Shown piece after piece: positions 17,209 to 26,844 of a stretch of 64,000 nt of DNA (positions are counted from its first letter, which is position 1; every line of letters begins with the position of its first letter). The DNA is from Cupriavidus taiwanensis LMG 19424 (GTDB lineage: Bacteria > Pseudomonadota > Gammaproteobacteria > Burkholderiales > Burkholderiaceae), in assembly GCF_000069785.1 (NCBI RefSeq), contig NC_010528.1:124001-188000 (forward strand), written 5' to 3'. The notes under the pieces are model-generated. The model saw nothing but the letters and a program-made list of their open reading frames with translations. It ran no database searches and was not told the DNA's origin. A program made the position numbers and the translations under genes.

Positions 17209-18540
17209 ATGTCGCACACCATGACCCCGTCGGAAATCGTTTCCGAACTCGACAAGCACATCATCGGCCAGAACAAGGCCAAGAAGGCCGTGGCGGTGGC
17301 GCTGCGCAACCGCTGGCGTCGCCAGCAGGTGGCCGAGCCCCTGCGCCAGGAAATCACCCCCAAGAACATCCTGATGATCGGCCCGACCGGCGTCGGCAAG
17401 ACCGAGATCGCACGGCGCCTGGCCAAGCTGGCCGACGCGCCCTTCATCAAGATCGAGGCGACCAAGTTCACCGAGGTGGGCTATGTCGGCCGCGACGTCG
17501 ACACCATCGTGCGCGACCTCGCCGAGATGGCGATCAAGCAGACGCGCGAATCCGAGATGAAGAAGGTGCGCACCAAGGCCGAGGACGCGGCCGAGGACCG
17601 GCTGCTCGACGTGCTGCTGCCGCCCCCGCGCGATATCGGCTTCTCGCAGCCGGAAGAGAAGGATTCCAACACGCGCCAGGTGTTCCGCAAGAAGCTGCGC
17701 GAAGGCCAGCTCGACGACAAGGACATCGAGCTCGAGGTTTCCGCCGGCATGCCGAGCATGGACATCATGGGCCCGCCGGGCATGGAAGACATGACCGAGC
17801 AGATCCGCACCATGTTTGCCGGCCTGGGCCAGGGCAAGAAGGCGCGCCGCAAGATGAAGGTCAAGGAAGCCTTCAAGCTGCTGATCGACGAAGAGGCCGC
17901 CAAGCTGGTCAATGACGAGGAGCTGAAGCACAAGGCCATCGCCAATGTCGAGCAGAACGGCATCGTGTTCCTGGACGAGATCGACAAGATCGCCAGCCGC
18001 AGCGACATCGGCGGCGGCGAGGTGTCGCGCCAGGGCGTGCAGCGCGACCTGCTGCCGCTGGTCGAAGGCACCACGGTGAACACCAAGTACGGCATGATCA
18101 AGACCGACCACATCCTGTTCATTGCCTCGGGCGCGTTCCACCTGTCCAAGCCGAGCGACCTGATCCCCGAGCTGCAGGGCCGCTTCCCGATCCGCGTCGA
18201 ACTGGAATCGCTGTCGGTGCAGGACTTCGAGGCCATCCTGACGCAGACCGATGCCAGCCTGACCAAGCAATACCAGGCGCTGCTGAACACCGAAGAGGTC
18301 AACCTGGTGTTCGCGCCGGACGGCATCCGCCGGCTTGCCGAAATCGCGTTCTCGGTCAACGAGAAGGTCGAGAACATTGGCGCGCGCCGGCTCTATACGG
18401 TGATGGAGCGGCTGCTGGAAGACCTGTCGTTCCACGCCAGCAAGTCGTCCGGCGAGACCGTGACCATCGATGCGGCGTATGTCGAGGAACGCCTGGGCGA
18501 CCTCGCCGGCAACGAGGACCTGTCGCGCTACGTGCTGTAA
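17209..18540 (+). CDS. hslU: ATP-dependent protease ATPase subunit HslU (ClpY)
   Basis: 443 residues, full length. AAA+ unfoldase that feeds substrates into HslV. N-terminal [20 protein letters not shown], Walker [18 protein letters not shown] near residue 60, the VGYVGRDV pore-loop region (GYVG), the inserted I-domain (about residues 110-240), Walker [10 protein letters not shown], sensor region [15 protein letters not shown] and the C-terminal DLSRYVL tail that docks into HslV. Co-transcribed with hslV. A strong terminator follows 20 bases after the stop. Confidence 0.97.
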   Translation: MSHTMTPSEIVSELDKHIIGQNKAKKAVAVALRNRWRRQQVAEPLRQEITPKNILMIGPTGVGKTEIARRLAKLADAPFIKIEATKFTEVGYVGRDVDTIVRDLAEMAIKQTRESEMKKVRTKAEDAAEDRLLDVLLPPPRDIGFSQPEEKDSNTRQVFRKKLREGQLDDKDIELEVSAGMPSMDIMGPPGMEDMTEQIRTMFAGLGQGKKARRKMKVKEAFKLLIDEEAAKLVNDEELKHKAIANVEQNGIVFLDEIDKIASRSDIGGGEVSRQGVQRDLLPLVEGTTVNTKYGMIKTDHILFIASGAFHLSKPSDLIPELQGRFPIRVELESLSVQDFEAILTQTDASLTKQYQALLNTEEVNLVFAPDGIRRLAEIAFSVNEKVENIGARRLYTVMERLLEDLSFHASKSSGETVTIDAAYVEERLGDLAGNEDLSRYVL

Positions 18541-18560
18541 AGCCCGCAGCATGGCAAGCG

Positions 18561-18587
18561 AAAGGCGCACCACGGTGCGCCTTTTTT
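18561..18587 (+). terminator. Intrinsic terminator after hslU
   Basis: GGCGCACC / GGTGCGCC stem with AC loop, flanked by AAA and TTTTTT. Confidence 0.92.
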
Positions 18588-18751
18588 CATGTCCGTGCGT
18601 TTCCACCTGCCACATCCCGGTAAGGCTCGTAAGCATTGGTAAGCCCGCTGGCCGGCGTGGCCGGGCAATGCGACCCTTGCGCACCTTGACGGTCGATTGA
18701 CCGGTGCGGGAGCCACCGCATCCCCCTCAACCCACTGGCAGGAGAAATCAC

Positions 18752-19045
18752 ATGGTCCATTACAAGACCCGCCGGGTGGTGCTCGCCACGGGCGGCCTGC
18801 TCGCCGCGCTGGCCGCGGCCACGGCCTTCCTTTGCATCCGTCCGGCCACGCCGGCGGCCGAAGCCGCGCAATCGGGCACCATCGGCGCGGCGGCCGCCGC
18901 GGCGGCGACACTGGCGCTGGATTCGGGCGCGCTGTTTACGCTGGCGGACCGCCATGCCGGCGACGCCATGCGCATTGCCGACAGCGGCACGCCGCCGGAC
19001 GGCGCCGACGGCCTCGACTGGGACTACGTCCAGCTGCGCCTGTAA
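18752..19045 (+). CDS. Small hypothetical protein with one N-terminal membrane segment
   Basis: 97 residues. GGAGAAATCAC precedes ATG 18752. MVHYKTRRVVLATGG leads into a hydrophobic Leu/Ala segment (about residues 9-31), either a signal anchor or an uncleaved signal peptide. The rest is Ala-rich and then acidic (DGADGLDWDYVQLRL), without known motifs. I do not recognise a family. It stands alone between the hslU terminator and a bidirectional terminator shared with the regA gene. Codon use (high GC at third positions) is like that of its neighbours and supports a real gene. Confidence 0.6.
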   Translation: MVHYKTRRVVLATGGLLAALAAATAFLCIRPATPAAEAAQSGTIGAAAAAAATLALDSGALFTLADRHAGDAMRIADSGTPPDGADGLDWDYVQLRL

Positions 19046-19062
19046 GGCGGCGCCATGCCTCG

Positions 19063-19104
19063 CCAATGCAAAAGGCCGCGCACGTGCGCGGCCTTTTGCA
19101 TTGG
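19063..19104. terminator. Bidirectional terminator, perfect 42-base palindrome
   Basis: Two 21-base arms (CCAATGCAAAAGGCCGCGCAC and its exact complement) meet with no spacer at 19083/19084. AAAA/TTTT flanks near the arm centres give T runs on both strands. It separates the convergent small gene and regA. Confidence 0.88.
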
Positions 19105-19122
19105 GGGGCGCGTTCAGCGCGT

Positions 19123-19734
19123 TCAGCGTGATACCGGCCGCTTGCCCAGCTTGCGCTGCAAGGTGCGCCGGTGCATGTTCAGCGCGCGCGCGGTGGCGGA
19201 GATATTGCCGCCATGCTCGGCCAGCACGCGCTGGATGTGTTCCCATTCCAGCCGCGCCACTGACAGCGGCACCGGCTCTTCCAGCGCGGCCTGCGCCGCG
19301 TCTTCCGACACGCCCGCCATCAGCGCGGTCAGGATCGAATCGACATTGGCCGGCTTGGCCAGGTATTCGTCGGCGCCCTGCTTGACCGCCGCCACCGCGG
19401 TGGCGATGCTGGCGTAGCCGGTCAGGATCAGGATGCGCGCGTCGGGCAGGGCCTGGCGCAGCGGCGCCACCAGCTGCAGCCCGGACTCGGCGGGCGCGGT
19501 GCTGCCGGCTTCGGGCGGCGGCTCCAGGTGCAGGTCCAGCGTGACGTAGGCAAAGTCGGTGCGCGCGGCCAGCGCCAGCGCGGTGCGGCCGTCGTGCGCC
19601 ACCGCCACGGCATAGCCGCGCCGCGTCAGCGCGCGCGCCAGCGTGCCGGCAAAGACTTCGTCATCGTCGATCACCAGGAAAGGCGTGCCCGCTGGTGCGG
19701 TGGCTTCGGGTACCGGGGTGAGGGCTTCGGTCAT
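19123..19734 (-). CDS. regA: Response regulator of the RegA/PrrA/RoxR type
   Basis: 203 residues. The receiver domain has the acidic pair in FLVIDDDEVFAGTLARAL, the phospho-acceptor Asp in YVTLDLHLEP and Lys in LAKPANVDS. After a proline-rich linker, a Fis-type helix-turn-helix closes the protein: GNISATARALNMHRRTLQRK, nearly identical to the RegA signature. RegA regulators respond to redox state and control respiration, carbon fixation and nitrogen assimilation genes. The receiver has an insert (EPPPEAGSTAPAESG) not seen in classical RegA. Its ATG overlaps the stop of the sensor kinase gene by four bases. Assignment to this family is strong. Confidence 0.9.
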   Translation of the reverse strand: MTEALTPVPEATAPAGTPFLVIDDDEVFAGTLARALTRRGYAVAVAHDGRTALALAARTDFAYVTLDLHLEPPPEAGSTAPAESGLQLVAPLRQALPDARILILTGYASIATAVAAVKQGADEYLAKPANVDSILTALMAGVSEDAAQAALEEPVPLSVARLEWEHIQRVLAEHGGNISATARALNMHRRTLQRKLGKRPVSR

Positions 19735-21125
19735 AAGGCAGAGGGCGCGGTGGCGGCAGGGGCCGCCGATGCGGAAAGCGTGGAGAGCGCTGGCAGGCGC
19801 AGTTCGGCGACGGTGCCGCCGCCCGGGCGGTCATGCCAGGCAAGTTCGCCGCCCATCTGACGGGCGGCGCTTTGTGCCAGGTACAGCCCGATGCCCTGGC
19901 CGCCATGCTGGCTGGCCACCGGGGTCTCGCCGAGCTGGCCGCGCAGCGCTTCGGGGATGCCGTCGCCGTGGTCGGCGACACGGAACGACAGCCACGGCGC
20001 GGTGTTGCCCGGCGCCATGGCGATCTGCAGCTGCAGCGGCTGCGCGCCGCGTCCGGCGGCCTGCTGGCTGCGCGCGGCATTGTCCAGCAGGATGGTCAGG
20101 ATCTGGCCCACGCGCGCGGTTTCCACCGCCTGTGCGCCGGCGCCCGGGGTGGCCACGGCCTGCAGGCTGGCGTTGGGATGGCGCAGCTGCCAGCGCTCGG
20201 CAAAGGCCGGCAGCCACCCGTCGATGCGCTGCGGCGCCAGCGTGGCCGGGTCTTCGCGCAGCCGCGCCAGGATCGAACGGCACAGCGCCAGCTGCTGTTC
20301 CATGGTCTGCAGGTCGGCCAGATAGCCGCTGATGGCGGTGGCGCCGCGGCCGGGGGCCGAGGCATCGGCGCGCAGTTCGCCGGCAATGACCGCCAGCGTG
20401 GCCAGGGGCGTGCCGATTTCATGCGCGACCGCGGCGGCCTGGCCGTTCAGGTCTTCGACGCGCGCTTCGCGCAGCAGCTGCTCGCGCGCCAGGTTCAGCT
20501 GCGCCTCGCGCTGGCGCAGCACGCCCGACAGGCGCGCCACGAACAGCGCGATCATCACCGCGCTGGCGACAAAATTCAGCCACATGCCGGCCAGGTGGTA
20601 GTTCACCGCGTTGTCCGGGTTGTGCAGGTCCAGCGGCACGTATTCGATCAGCAGCACCGTGTAGCAGGCCAGCGCATACAGCGCCAGCGCTATCACCTGG
20701 CGCCACGGCAGGATGGCCGCGGCGATCGCCAGCCCCGGCAGGTAGAACGAGACGAACGGGTTGGTCGCGCCACCGGTATAGAACAGGATCGCCGACAGCG
20801 CGGTCAGGTCCACCAGCAACTGGCCCATCAGCTCGGCCTCGCCGGGCGCGCTGTTGCGCCGCGTGTGCTGGCGCAGCCGCAGGCCGGTGAGCAGGTTGAA
20901 CAGCGCCTGCAGCCCCAGCACCACCAGCAGCGGCGCGTAAGGCAGGCGGATGCCGGCAATGGGCTCGCACACCAGCACGGTCAGCGCCTGTCCGCCCAGC
21001 AGCGCCCAGCGCAGCCAGAACAGCCGGCGCAGCGTCACCTGGCCATGGCGCGCCGAACTGCCGGCCGGCAAGGGCGACAGGAACGGGAAGTCAGGCAGGC
21101 GGGTCAGGGCTGGGGCGGGGCGCAT
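19731..21125 (-). CDS. regB: Redox sensor histidine kinase of the RegB/PrrB/RoxS type
   Basis: 464 residues with about six membrane segments in the first ~200. FYTGGATNPFVSFYLPG between membrane segments corresponds to the RegB quinone-sensing motif (GGxxNPF). The H-box AAAVAHEIGTPLATLAVIAG is typical of RegB. ALCRSILARL places a cysteine where RegB has its redox-active cysteine. The C-terminal ATPase has N-box LDNAARSQQ, VADHGDGIPE and GGQGIGLYLAQSAARQMGG. It phosphorylates the RegA regulator encoded immediately downstream. The next gene on the other side, divergent, is a copper chaperone probably used for cytochrome oxidase, which fits a respiratory role. Confidence 0.9.
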   Translation of the reverse strand: MRPAPALTRLPDFPFLSPLPAGSSARHGQVTLRRLFWLRWALLGGQALTVLVCEPIAGIRLPYAPLLVVLGLQALFNLLTGLRLRQHTRRNSAPGEAELMGQLLVDLTALSAILFYTGGATNPFVSFYLPGLAIAAAILPWRQVIALALYALACYTVLLIEYVPLDLHNPDNAVNYHLAGMWLNFVASAVMIALFVARLSGVLRQREAQLNLAREQLLREARVEDLNGQAAAVAHEIGTPLATLAVIAGELRADASAPGRGATAISGYLADLQTMEQQLALCRSILARLREDPATLAPQRIDGWLPAFAERWQLRHPNASLQAVATPGAGAQAVETARVGQILTILLDNAARSQQAAGRGAQPLQLQIAMAPGNTAPWLSFRVADHGDGIPEALRGQLGETPVASQHGGQGIGLYLAQSAARQMGGELAWHDRPGGGTVAELRLPALSTLSASAAPAATAPSAL

Positions 21126-21311
21126 GGCGCGAGTGTATCAATGCCGCCGCGGGGCGCCGGCGCGTGCGACACCTTGCCGCATTGGCTTGCCCCCGCGGCG
21201 GCTGCCAGACTGGCTGGTTGCGTGGTCGATCGCGCGCGCCCGGCGGCCATGCCGGGCGCAGGCAGGGCGGTCCTCGCCATGGTCTAATGTCTGCTTTCAG
21301 GAGAGCCTTTG

Positions 21312-21803
21312 ATGCAAGCGAAATTCCGCCCGGCCACGCTGGCCGCCACCTTTGCCCTGGCCGCCGCGCTGGCATCCGGCGCCGCGCTGGCGCAGGTCGA
21401 TGTCAGCAACGCCTGGGTGCGCGGCACGGTGCCGACCCAGACCGCTTCGGGCGCCTTCATGGTGCTGCACGCGCACGAGAACGCAAAGCTGGTCGGCGTC
21501 TCGTCGCCGGTGGCGTCGGCCGAACTGCATGAAATGAAGATGGAAGGCAACGTGATGCGCATGCGCCAGCTCAAGTCGCTGGACCTGCCCAAGATGCAGA
21601 ACGTCGAACTGAAGCCGGGCGGCTACCACGTGATGCTGATGGACCTGAAAGCGCAGCTCAAGCCCGGCGATACCGTGCCCATCACGCTGAAGATCGAGCA
21701 GGGCGGCAAGGTGATCGAGCAGAAGGTCACGGCCGAAGTGCGCAGCATGGTGCCGGGCGCGGCCAGCGGCGGCCACGCCGGCCACGGCGACCACAAGCAC
21801 TGA
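21312..21803 (+). CDS. Periplasmic copper chaperone PCu(A)C
   Basis: 163 residues. Signal peptide ending SGAALAQ. The copper site H(M)x10Mx21HxM pattern is visible as ELHEMKMEGNVMRMRQLKS followed by GGYHVMLMDL. The C-terminus is His-rich (GGHAGHGDHKH), probably an extra copper-binding tail. These proteins deliver Cu(I) to the CuA or CuB centre of cytochrome oxidases. The start is ATG 21312 (a TTG lies just before it) with AGGAGA upstream. It is divergent from regB and convergent with a LysR gene. No Sco gene is adjacent. Confidence 0.9.
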   Translation: MQAKFRPATLAATFALAAALASGAALAQVDVSNAWVRGTVPTQTASGAFMVLHAHENAKLVGVSSPVASAELHEMKMEGNVMRMRQLKSLDLPKMQNVELKPGGYHVMLMDLKAQLKPGDTVPITLKIEQGGKVIEQKVTAEVRSMVPGAASGGHAGHGDHKH

Positions 21804-21828
21804 TCGGCGCCGGGCCAGCCGCGGGCCC

Positions 21829-22764
21829 TCAGCCACGCAAGCTGATCGGCTCGTCCGCTTCGGGGCTCGACGCCGCCGCCAGCACGCGCTCGCGCAGCCA
21901 GGCGTGGGCCGGATCGGCCTCGGTGCGTTCATGCCAGATCATGCTGAAGGTGAAGTCGTCGAGCGCGAACGGCGGCGCGAACACGGCGTAGCGCGGGTCG
22001 TCTTCCAGCGCGGCCAGGCTGCGCCGCGCGGTGGTCAGCACCAGGTTGGTCCCGGCGATCAGCGCCGGCGCCACGCTCCAGTGCGGCACCACGCAGGCGA
22101 TCTTGCGCCGGCCCCCCAGTTTGGCCACGGCCGTGTCGATCGCATCCATGCGTTCGCTGTGGGTGGCGACCAGCACGTGCGAGCGCGCCAGATAGGCCAC
22201 CTGGTCGAGCCGGCCGGTATCGCGCACCGTGGCGGCATCGACTGCGCAGGCATAGCTTTCGCGGAACAGCTCGGCCGACTGCACGCCTTCGGGCTGGTGG
22301 CTGAACACCCCCAGCGCCATGTCGATCTCGCCGTCGGCCACCTGCGCGGTCATGCCCTCGCGGCTGGCCTGCGACACCACCAGGTCGATATTGGGCGCGG
22401 CCTTGCGCACCGCGCGCAGCAGGCGCGGCAGCACCACCAGCGCGCCGTAGTCCGACATCGCCAGCCGGAAGCTGCGCCGCGCGGTCGCGGGCTGGAAGCC
22501 GCTCGGCCCCAGCAGGATGCGCACCTGCGCCAGCGCCTCGGCCAGCGGGCCAGACAGCTCGTGCGCGCGCGCGCTCAGCACCAGGCCGCCCTTGCCGCGC
22601 ACCAGGATCGGGTCGTCGAGCAGCTGCCGCAGCCGCCCGAGCGCGTGGCTGACCGCCGGCTGGCTCAGGTGCAGCCGCAGCGCGGCGCGGGAGATATGGC
22701 GCTCCGCCAGCAGTGCTTCCAGCACCACCAGCAGGTTGAGGTCGATTCCGCGTAGGCTATTCAT
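21829..22764 (-). CDS. LysR-family transcriptional regulator
   Basis: 311 residues from ATG 22764 (MNSLRGIDLNLL). The N-terminal winged helix contains HISRAALRLHLSQPAVSHAL and LGRLRQLLDDPILVRGKGGL. The effector domain has the usual two-lobed LysR pattern, but no ligand motif can be read. It is divergent from a small YdcZ-type transporter gene with a gap of 93 bases, so it may regulate that gene. The AT-rich intergenic segment ATTCGGCGAATATTAAACG just before its start is the most likely operator/promoter area. The NodD/PcpR-like style of the N-terminus does not fix a function. Confidence 0.88.
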   Translation of the reverse strand: MNSLRGIDLNLLVVLEALLAERHISRAALRLHLSQPAVSHALGRLRQLLDDPILVRGKGGLVLSARAHELSGPLAEALAQVRILLGPSGFQPATARRSFRLAMSDYGALVVLPRLLRAVRKAAPNIDLVVSQASREGMTAQVADGEIDMALGVFSHQPEGVQSAELFRESYACAVDAATVRDTGRLDQVAYLARSHVLVATHSERMDAIDTAVAKLGGRRKIACVVPHWSVAPALIAGTNLVLTTARRSLAALEDDPRYAVFAPPFALDDFTFSMIWHERTEADPAHAWLRERVLAAASSPEADEPISLRG

Positions 22765-22857
22765 TCGGCGAATATTAAACGTATGAAAGCAGAATTGGAA
22801 ATTCGCAAAGCGATATTTCAAACTGCTGGCATCGCATCTTGCCCGATGGAGCGCGCC

Positions 22858-23418
22858 ATGTCAGGCACCCAGCTGTCGTTTTCGATCCCGGCATCGCTCT
22901 GGCTGCCGCTTGGCACCGCCGTGCTGGCCGGCGCCGCGATCCCGTTCCAGGCCGGGGCCAACGCCACGCTGGGGCGCATGCTTGGACATCCGCTCTCCGC
23001 CACGCTGGTGTCGCTGCTGGTGAGCCTGGTGGCGCTGCTGCCCGTGCTGTGGCTGATGCGGGTGCCGCTGCCGTCGCCGGCAGCACTGGCCCAGGCGCCT
23101 GCCTGGCTGTGGAGCGGGGGCGTGCTGGGGGTGTTTTATATCTCCGCCGCGCTGATCATGGCGCCCCGGCTGGGCGCCGCCGGCTTCATCGCCGCGGTGG
23201 TGGCCGGGCAGGTGCTGGCCGCGCTGCTGGTCGACCAGTTCGGCCTGGCCGGGTTTGCGGTGCGTGCGCTGACGCCGGCGCGGATCGCCGGCGCCGCGCT
23301 GATCGTGGCCGGGATGCTGGCGATGCAGTGGGACAGCGGCGCGGCGGCTGCGCCGGCGCGTCAGCCGACCGCTGGATCGGGGGCGGAAGCGGGAACGGGC
23401 GCGGAATCCGGCGCCTGA
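22858..23418 (+). CDS. YdcZ (DUF606) family small membrane transporter
   Basis: 186 residues, about five hydrophobic helices, resembling half-size drug/metabolite transporters of the YdcZ family (PLGTAVLAGAAIPFQAGANA and GVFYISAALIMAPRLGAAGF are typical). The C-terminal ~30 residues are a soluble Ala/Pro/Glu-rich tail. Such proteins often work as dimers; substrates are poorly known. Start ATG 22858 has GGAG upstream; ATG 22846 is a possible alternative. It is divergent from the LysR gene, which probably controls it. Its 3' end overlaps the opposite-strand cysteine-rich gene by 58 bases, and the overlap encodes the low-complexity tails of both proteins. Confidence 0.8.
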   Translation: MSGTQLSFSIPASLWLPLGTAVLAGAAIPFQAGANATLGRMLGHPLSATLVSLLVSLVALLPVLWLMRVPLPSPAALAQAPAWLWSGGVLGVFYISAALIMAPRLGAAGFIAAVVAGQVLAALLVDQFGLAGFAVRALTPARIAGAALIVAGMLAMQWDSGAAAAPARQPTAGSGAEAGTGAESGA

Positions 23419-23621
23419 CTGGCCTGTCTCCGGTCTGCCAGGCAGGCCGGGCACAGGCAGTGCTGGCCCGGCACGATCTGCCGCGCAGGCAGCAGCGGCT
23501 GGCTGGCGCACCAGCACTCGGGCAACCCCGCCACATAACCGCAGACGAAGCCGGCGCCGCAGCGGCTGCAATGTTCGACCGGGCGCAGCTGGCCGGTCAG
23601 CACCGCTGCGGCGTCGCTCAT
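23361..23621 (-). CDS. Cysteine-rich CWC-family small protein
   Basis: 86 residues with eight cysteines in the CWC pattern: VEHCSRCGAGFVCG, LPECWCASQPLLPA and HCLCPACLADRR. The family is presumed to bind zinc or another metal; no function is established. The C-terminal ~18 residues are Ala/Pro/Ser-rich and overlap the 3' end of the convergent YdcZ-type gene. It is transcribed alone from the gap upstream of argB. The conserved cysteine spacing is good evidence that this short reading frame is real. Confidence 0.8.
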   Translation of the reverse strand: MSDAAAVLTGQLRPVEHCSRCGAGFVCGYVAGLPECWCASQPLLPARQIVPGQHCLCPACLADRRQASQAPDSAPVPASAPDPAVG

Positions 23622-24875
<1,254 letters not shown>

Positions 24876-24947
24876 GCGGAGCCCCGGGGCGGCGCCGGCC
24901 ACGGCCGGACGTCCCGGCATATCCCATCACCCTCCGAGTTGTCCGGC

Positions 24948-25898
24948 GTGCCTTCCAGTCTTCCCGCTCCGCGCCGTGTCCGCGCTCGCCTCTGCCGCCG
25001 TCCCGCGGGGAATACCTCGGGCGGCACGGTCTGGCTGTTCGATCTCGACAACACGCTGCACGACGCCTCGCATGCGATCTTCCCGGCGATCAACCGGCTG
25101 ATGACCGCCTACGTCGCGCGCGTGCTCGGCTGCGACGAGGCCACCGCCAGCCGCGTGCGCGTGGACTACTGGCAGCGCTACGGCGCCACGCTGCTCGGCA
25201 TGATCCGCCACCACGGCGTGGATCCGGCGGATTTCCTGCGCGCCGCCCATGAATTCCCGGCGCTGGCCGACATGGTGCGGGTCCGGCGCGGGCTGGCCGC
25301 GCACCTGCGGCGCCTGCCCGGGCGCAAGATCCTGGTCACCAATGCGCCGCAGGACTACGCCCGCGCCGTGCTCGAAATCGCCGGCATCCGGCATTGCTTC
25401 GAGCGCGTGGTGGCGATCGAGCAGATGTGGGTGCACGGCCACCTGCGGCCCAAGCCGGACCGCCGCATGCTGCGCCGGCTGCTGGCGCAGGCGCGCATCG
25501 CGCCGCATCGCGCGGTGCTGGTGGAAGACACCGTGTCGCATCTCAAGCGCTACGCCGGCACCGGCATCCGCACCGCATGGGTGACGGGCTACCTGCGCAC
25601 GGTCGCGCCCTCGCGTCCGCACGTGGTGCCGGCCGCGCCGGCCGCCGGACATGACGACGGCAGCCGCCGCGACGCCGCGGTGCGCTCGACGCTGCAGGCC
25701 GAGGACCGCAGCCACGCCGCCCACGCCGTGCAGGAGCGCTCGGTGACGCTGGTGGCCGCCGAGACCCAGGCGCCGCAGGCGCAGCCCGACAATGTGCCGC
25801 GGGTGCGTGCCCGCGTGCCGAACCGGCCTGCCTATGTGGACATAAAAGTACAATCGATGCATCAACTCCAACGACGAATGCGGAGAACCGGGTCATGA
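24948..25898 (+). CDS. Pyrimidine 5'-nucleotidase (HAD superfamily)
   Basis: About 316 residues from GTG 24948 (TTG 24939 also in frame). HAD motif I is [20 protein letters not shown] with both aspartates. Cap helices follow ([20 protein letters not shown]), then motif [12 protein letters not shown], motif III lysine in LRPKPDRRM and motif [13 protein letters not shown]. This is the bacterial Pyr-5-nucleotidase type (YjjG/Sdt1-like), which removes phosphate from pyrimidine nucleotides. The C-terminal ~75 residues (after [11 protein letters not shown]) are Ala/Arg/Gln-rich and probably disordered, an extension not usual for the enzyme. The stop overlaps the slmA start (ATGA), so the two genes are coupled. 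Confidence 0.85.
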   Translation: MPSSLPAPRRVRARLCRRPAGNTSGGTVWLFDLDNTLHDASHAIFPAINRLMTAYVARVLGCDEATASRVRVDYWQRYGATLLGMIRHHGVDPADFLRAAHEFPALADMVRVRRGLAAHLRRLPGRKILVTNAPQDYARAVLEIAGIRHCFERVVAIEQMWVHGHLRPKPDRRMLRRLLAQARIAPHRAVLVEDTVSHLKRYAGTGIRTAWVTGYLRTVAPSRPHVVPAAPAAGHDDGSRRDAAVRSTLQAEDRSHAAHAVQERSVTLVAAETQAPQAQPDNVPRVRARVPNRPAYVDIKVQSMHQLQRRMRRTGS

Positions 25899-26569
25899 CG
25901 CAAAGCAACGGGCGCGAACCAGAGGCGGTCATCACGGGCAGCGCGCAGGGCAGCGAACCGGACGCCGACCAGCAGCCGGCCATGCCGGCGCGCAAGCGTC
26001 CGCGGCCCGGCGAGCGCCGCGTGCAGATCCTGCAGACGCTGGCCACCATGCTGGAACACCCGCGCGGGGAAAAGATCACCACCGCGGCGCTGGCCGCGCG
26101 CCTGAGCGTGTCCGAGGCGGCGCTGTACCGCCATTTCGCCAGCAAGGCGCAGATGTACGAGGGGCTGATCGGCTTTATCGAGCAGACCGTGTTCGGCCTG
26201 ATCAACCAGATCACCGACAAGGAAGAGCACGGCCTGCGCCAGGCCCACGCCATCGTGCGCATGCTGTTGTCCTTCGCGGAAAAAAACCCGGGCATGACGC
26301 GCGTGCTGACCGGCGAGGCGCTGGTGGGCGAGCACGAGCGGCTGCAGGAACGCATCAACCAGGTAGTGGACCGCATCGAGGCTTCGCTGCGCCAGTGCCT
26401 GAAGGTGGCGGTGACCCAGGCTGCCTTTCCGGCCGATGCCGATATTCCCGCGCGCGCAGCGCTGATCATGGCGGCGGTGCAGGGCCAGTGGCACCGTTAT
26501 GCCAAGAGCGGTTTCCGCAAGTCGCCGTCGGACCATGCCGAGTCGCATCTGCGCGTGCTGCTGGCCTGA
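25895..26569 (+). CDS. slmA: Nucleoid occlusion factor SlmA (TetR fold)
   Basis: 224 residues. After a disordered ~35-residue N-terminus ([18 protein letters not shown]) comes [20 protein letters not shown], then a TetR-type helix-turn-helix ([20 protein letters not shown]) and [16 protein letters not shown], all close to SlmA. SlmA binds chromosomal sites and stops FtsZ assembly over the nucleoid. It is linked to a nucleotidase gene upstream, as in related species. The next gene downstream, metX, has its own promoter and riboswitch. The N-terminal extension is longer than in E. coli SlmA (198 residues). Confidence 0.9.
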   Translation: MTQSNGREPEAVITGSAQGSEPDADQQPAMPARKRPRPGERRVQILQTLATMLEHPRGEKITTAALAARLSVSEAALYRHFASKAQMYEGLIGFIEQTVFGLINQITDKEEHGLRQAHAIVRMLLSFAEKNPGMTRVLTGEALVGEHERLQERINQVVDRIEASLRQCLKVAVTQAAFPADADIPARAALIMAAVQGQWHRYAKSGFRKSPSDHAESHLRVLLA

Positions 26570-26594
26570 ATGCAACCTGCCGGGCCGATTGCTC

Positions 26595-26600
26595 TATAAT
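26595..26600 (+). promoter_or_regulatory. metX promoter -10 box
   Basis: Perfect TATAAT, 8 bases before the first stem of the SAM-II-like element, so the transcript should begin almost at the aptamer. No good -35 box is visible. The metK promoter has the same arrangement. Confidence 0.7.
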
Positions 26601-26605
26601 TGCCC

Positions 26606-26696
26606 GGTCGCGCCGATTTGATGACTGGCTTGCGGGCGCGCGGCGGCCACGGACCTGGGTCCTGGGGCCTGCCACTATAAATGCGGCTAAAGAGGT
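26606..26696 (+). promoter_or_regulatory. SAM-II-like riboswitch with inserted hairpin (metX leader)
   Basis: First stem CGCGCC (26609-26614) / GGCGCG (26635-26640) encloses GATTTGATGACTGGCTTGC. The conserved TTGC (26630-26633) can pair with GCTAA (26686-26690) to form the SAM-II pseudoknot. The 3' strand TATAAATGCGGCTAAAGAGG matches the SAM-II consensus closely. Between stem 1 and the 3' strand, where classical SAM-II has only a few bases, lie about 35 bases (26641-26675) that fold into a hairpin (GGCC, GGAC / GTCC, GGCC). A terminator follows at 26769. SAM binding and repression of metX are inferred from the family. Confidence 0.75.
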
Positions 26697-26768
26697 TGGG
26701 TCGGCGCCCCATGCCACCACGGCAGTGGATGGCGCCGGCAGCGGAATCCCGCAAGGAATCCAGCGAAT

Positions 26769-26817
26769 CCCGACTTGGCTGCGACGCTTGATACGCAAAT
26801 GCCGGTCGGGTTTTTTT
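26769..26817 (+). terminator. Leader terminator of metX (probable expression platform)
   Basis: CCCGAC (26769-26774) pairs with GTCGGG (26805-26810), with an inner TGCG / CGCA hairpin, followed by seven T. It lies between the riboswitch and the metX ATG at 26845, so it must be bypassed for metX expression. An inverted repeat CGGCGCC / GGCGCCG (26702-26737) lies between the aptamer and this terminator and could serve as the switching element. Confidence 0.7.
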
Positions 26818-26844
26818 ATGCCCGTTCGCCACGGGCCGGATTCC

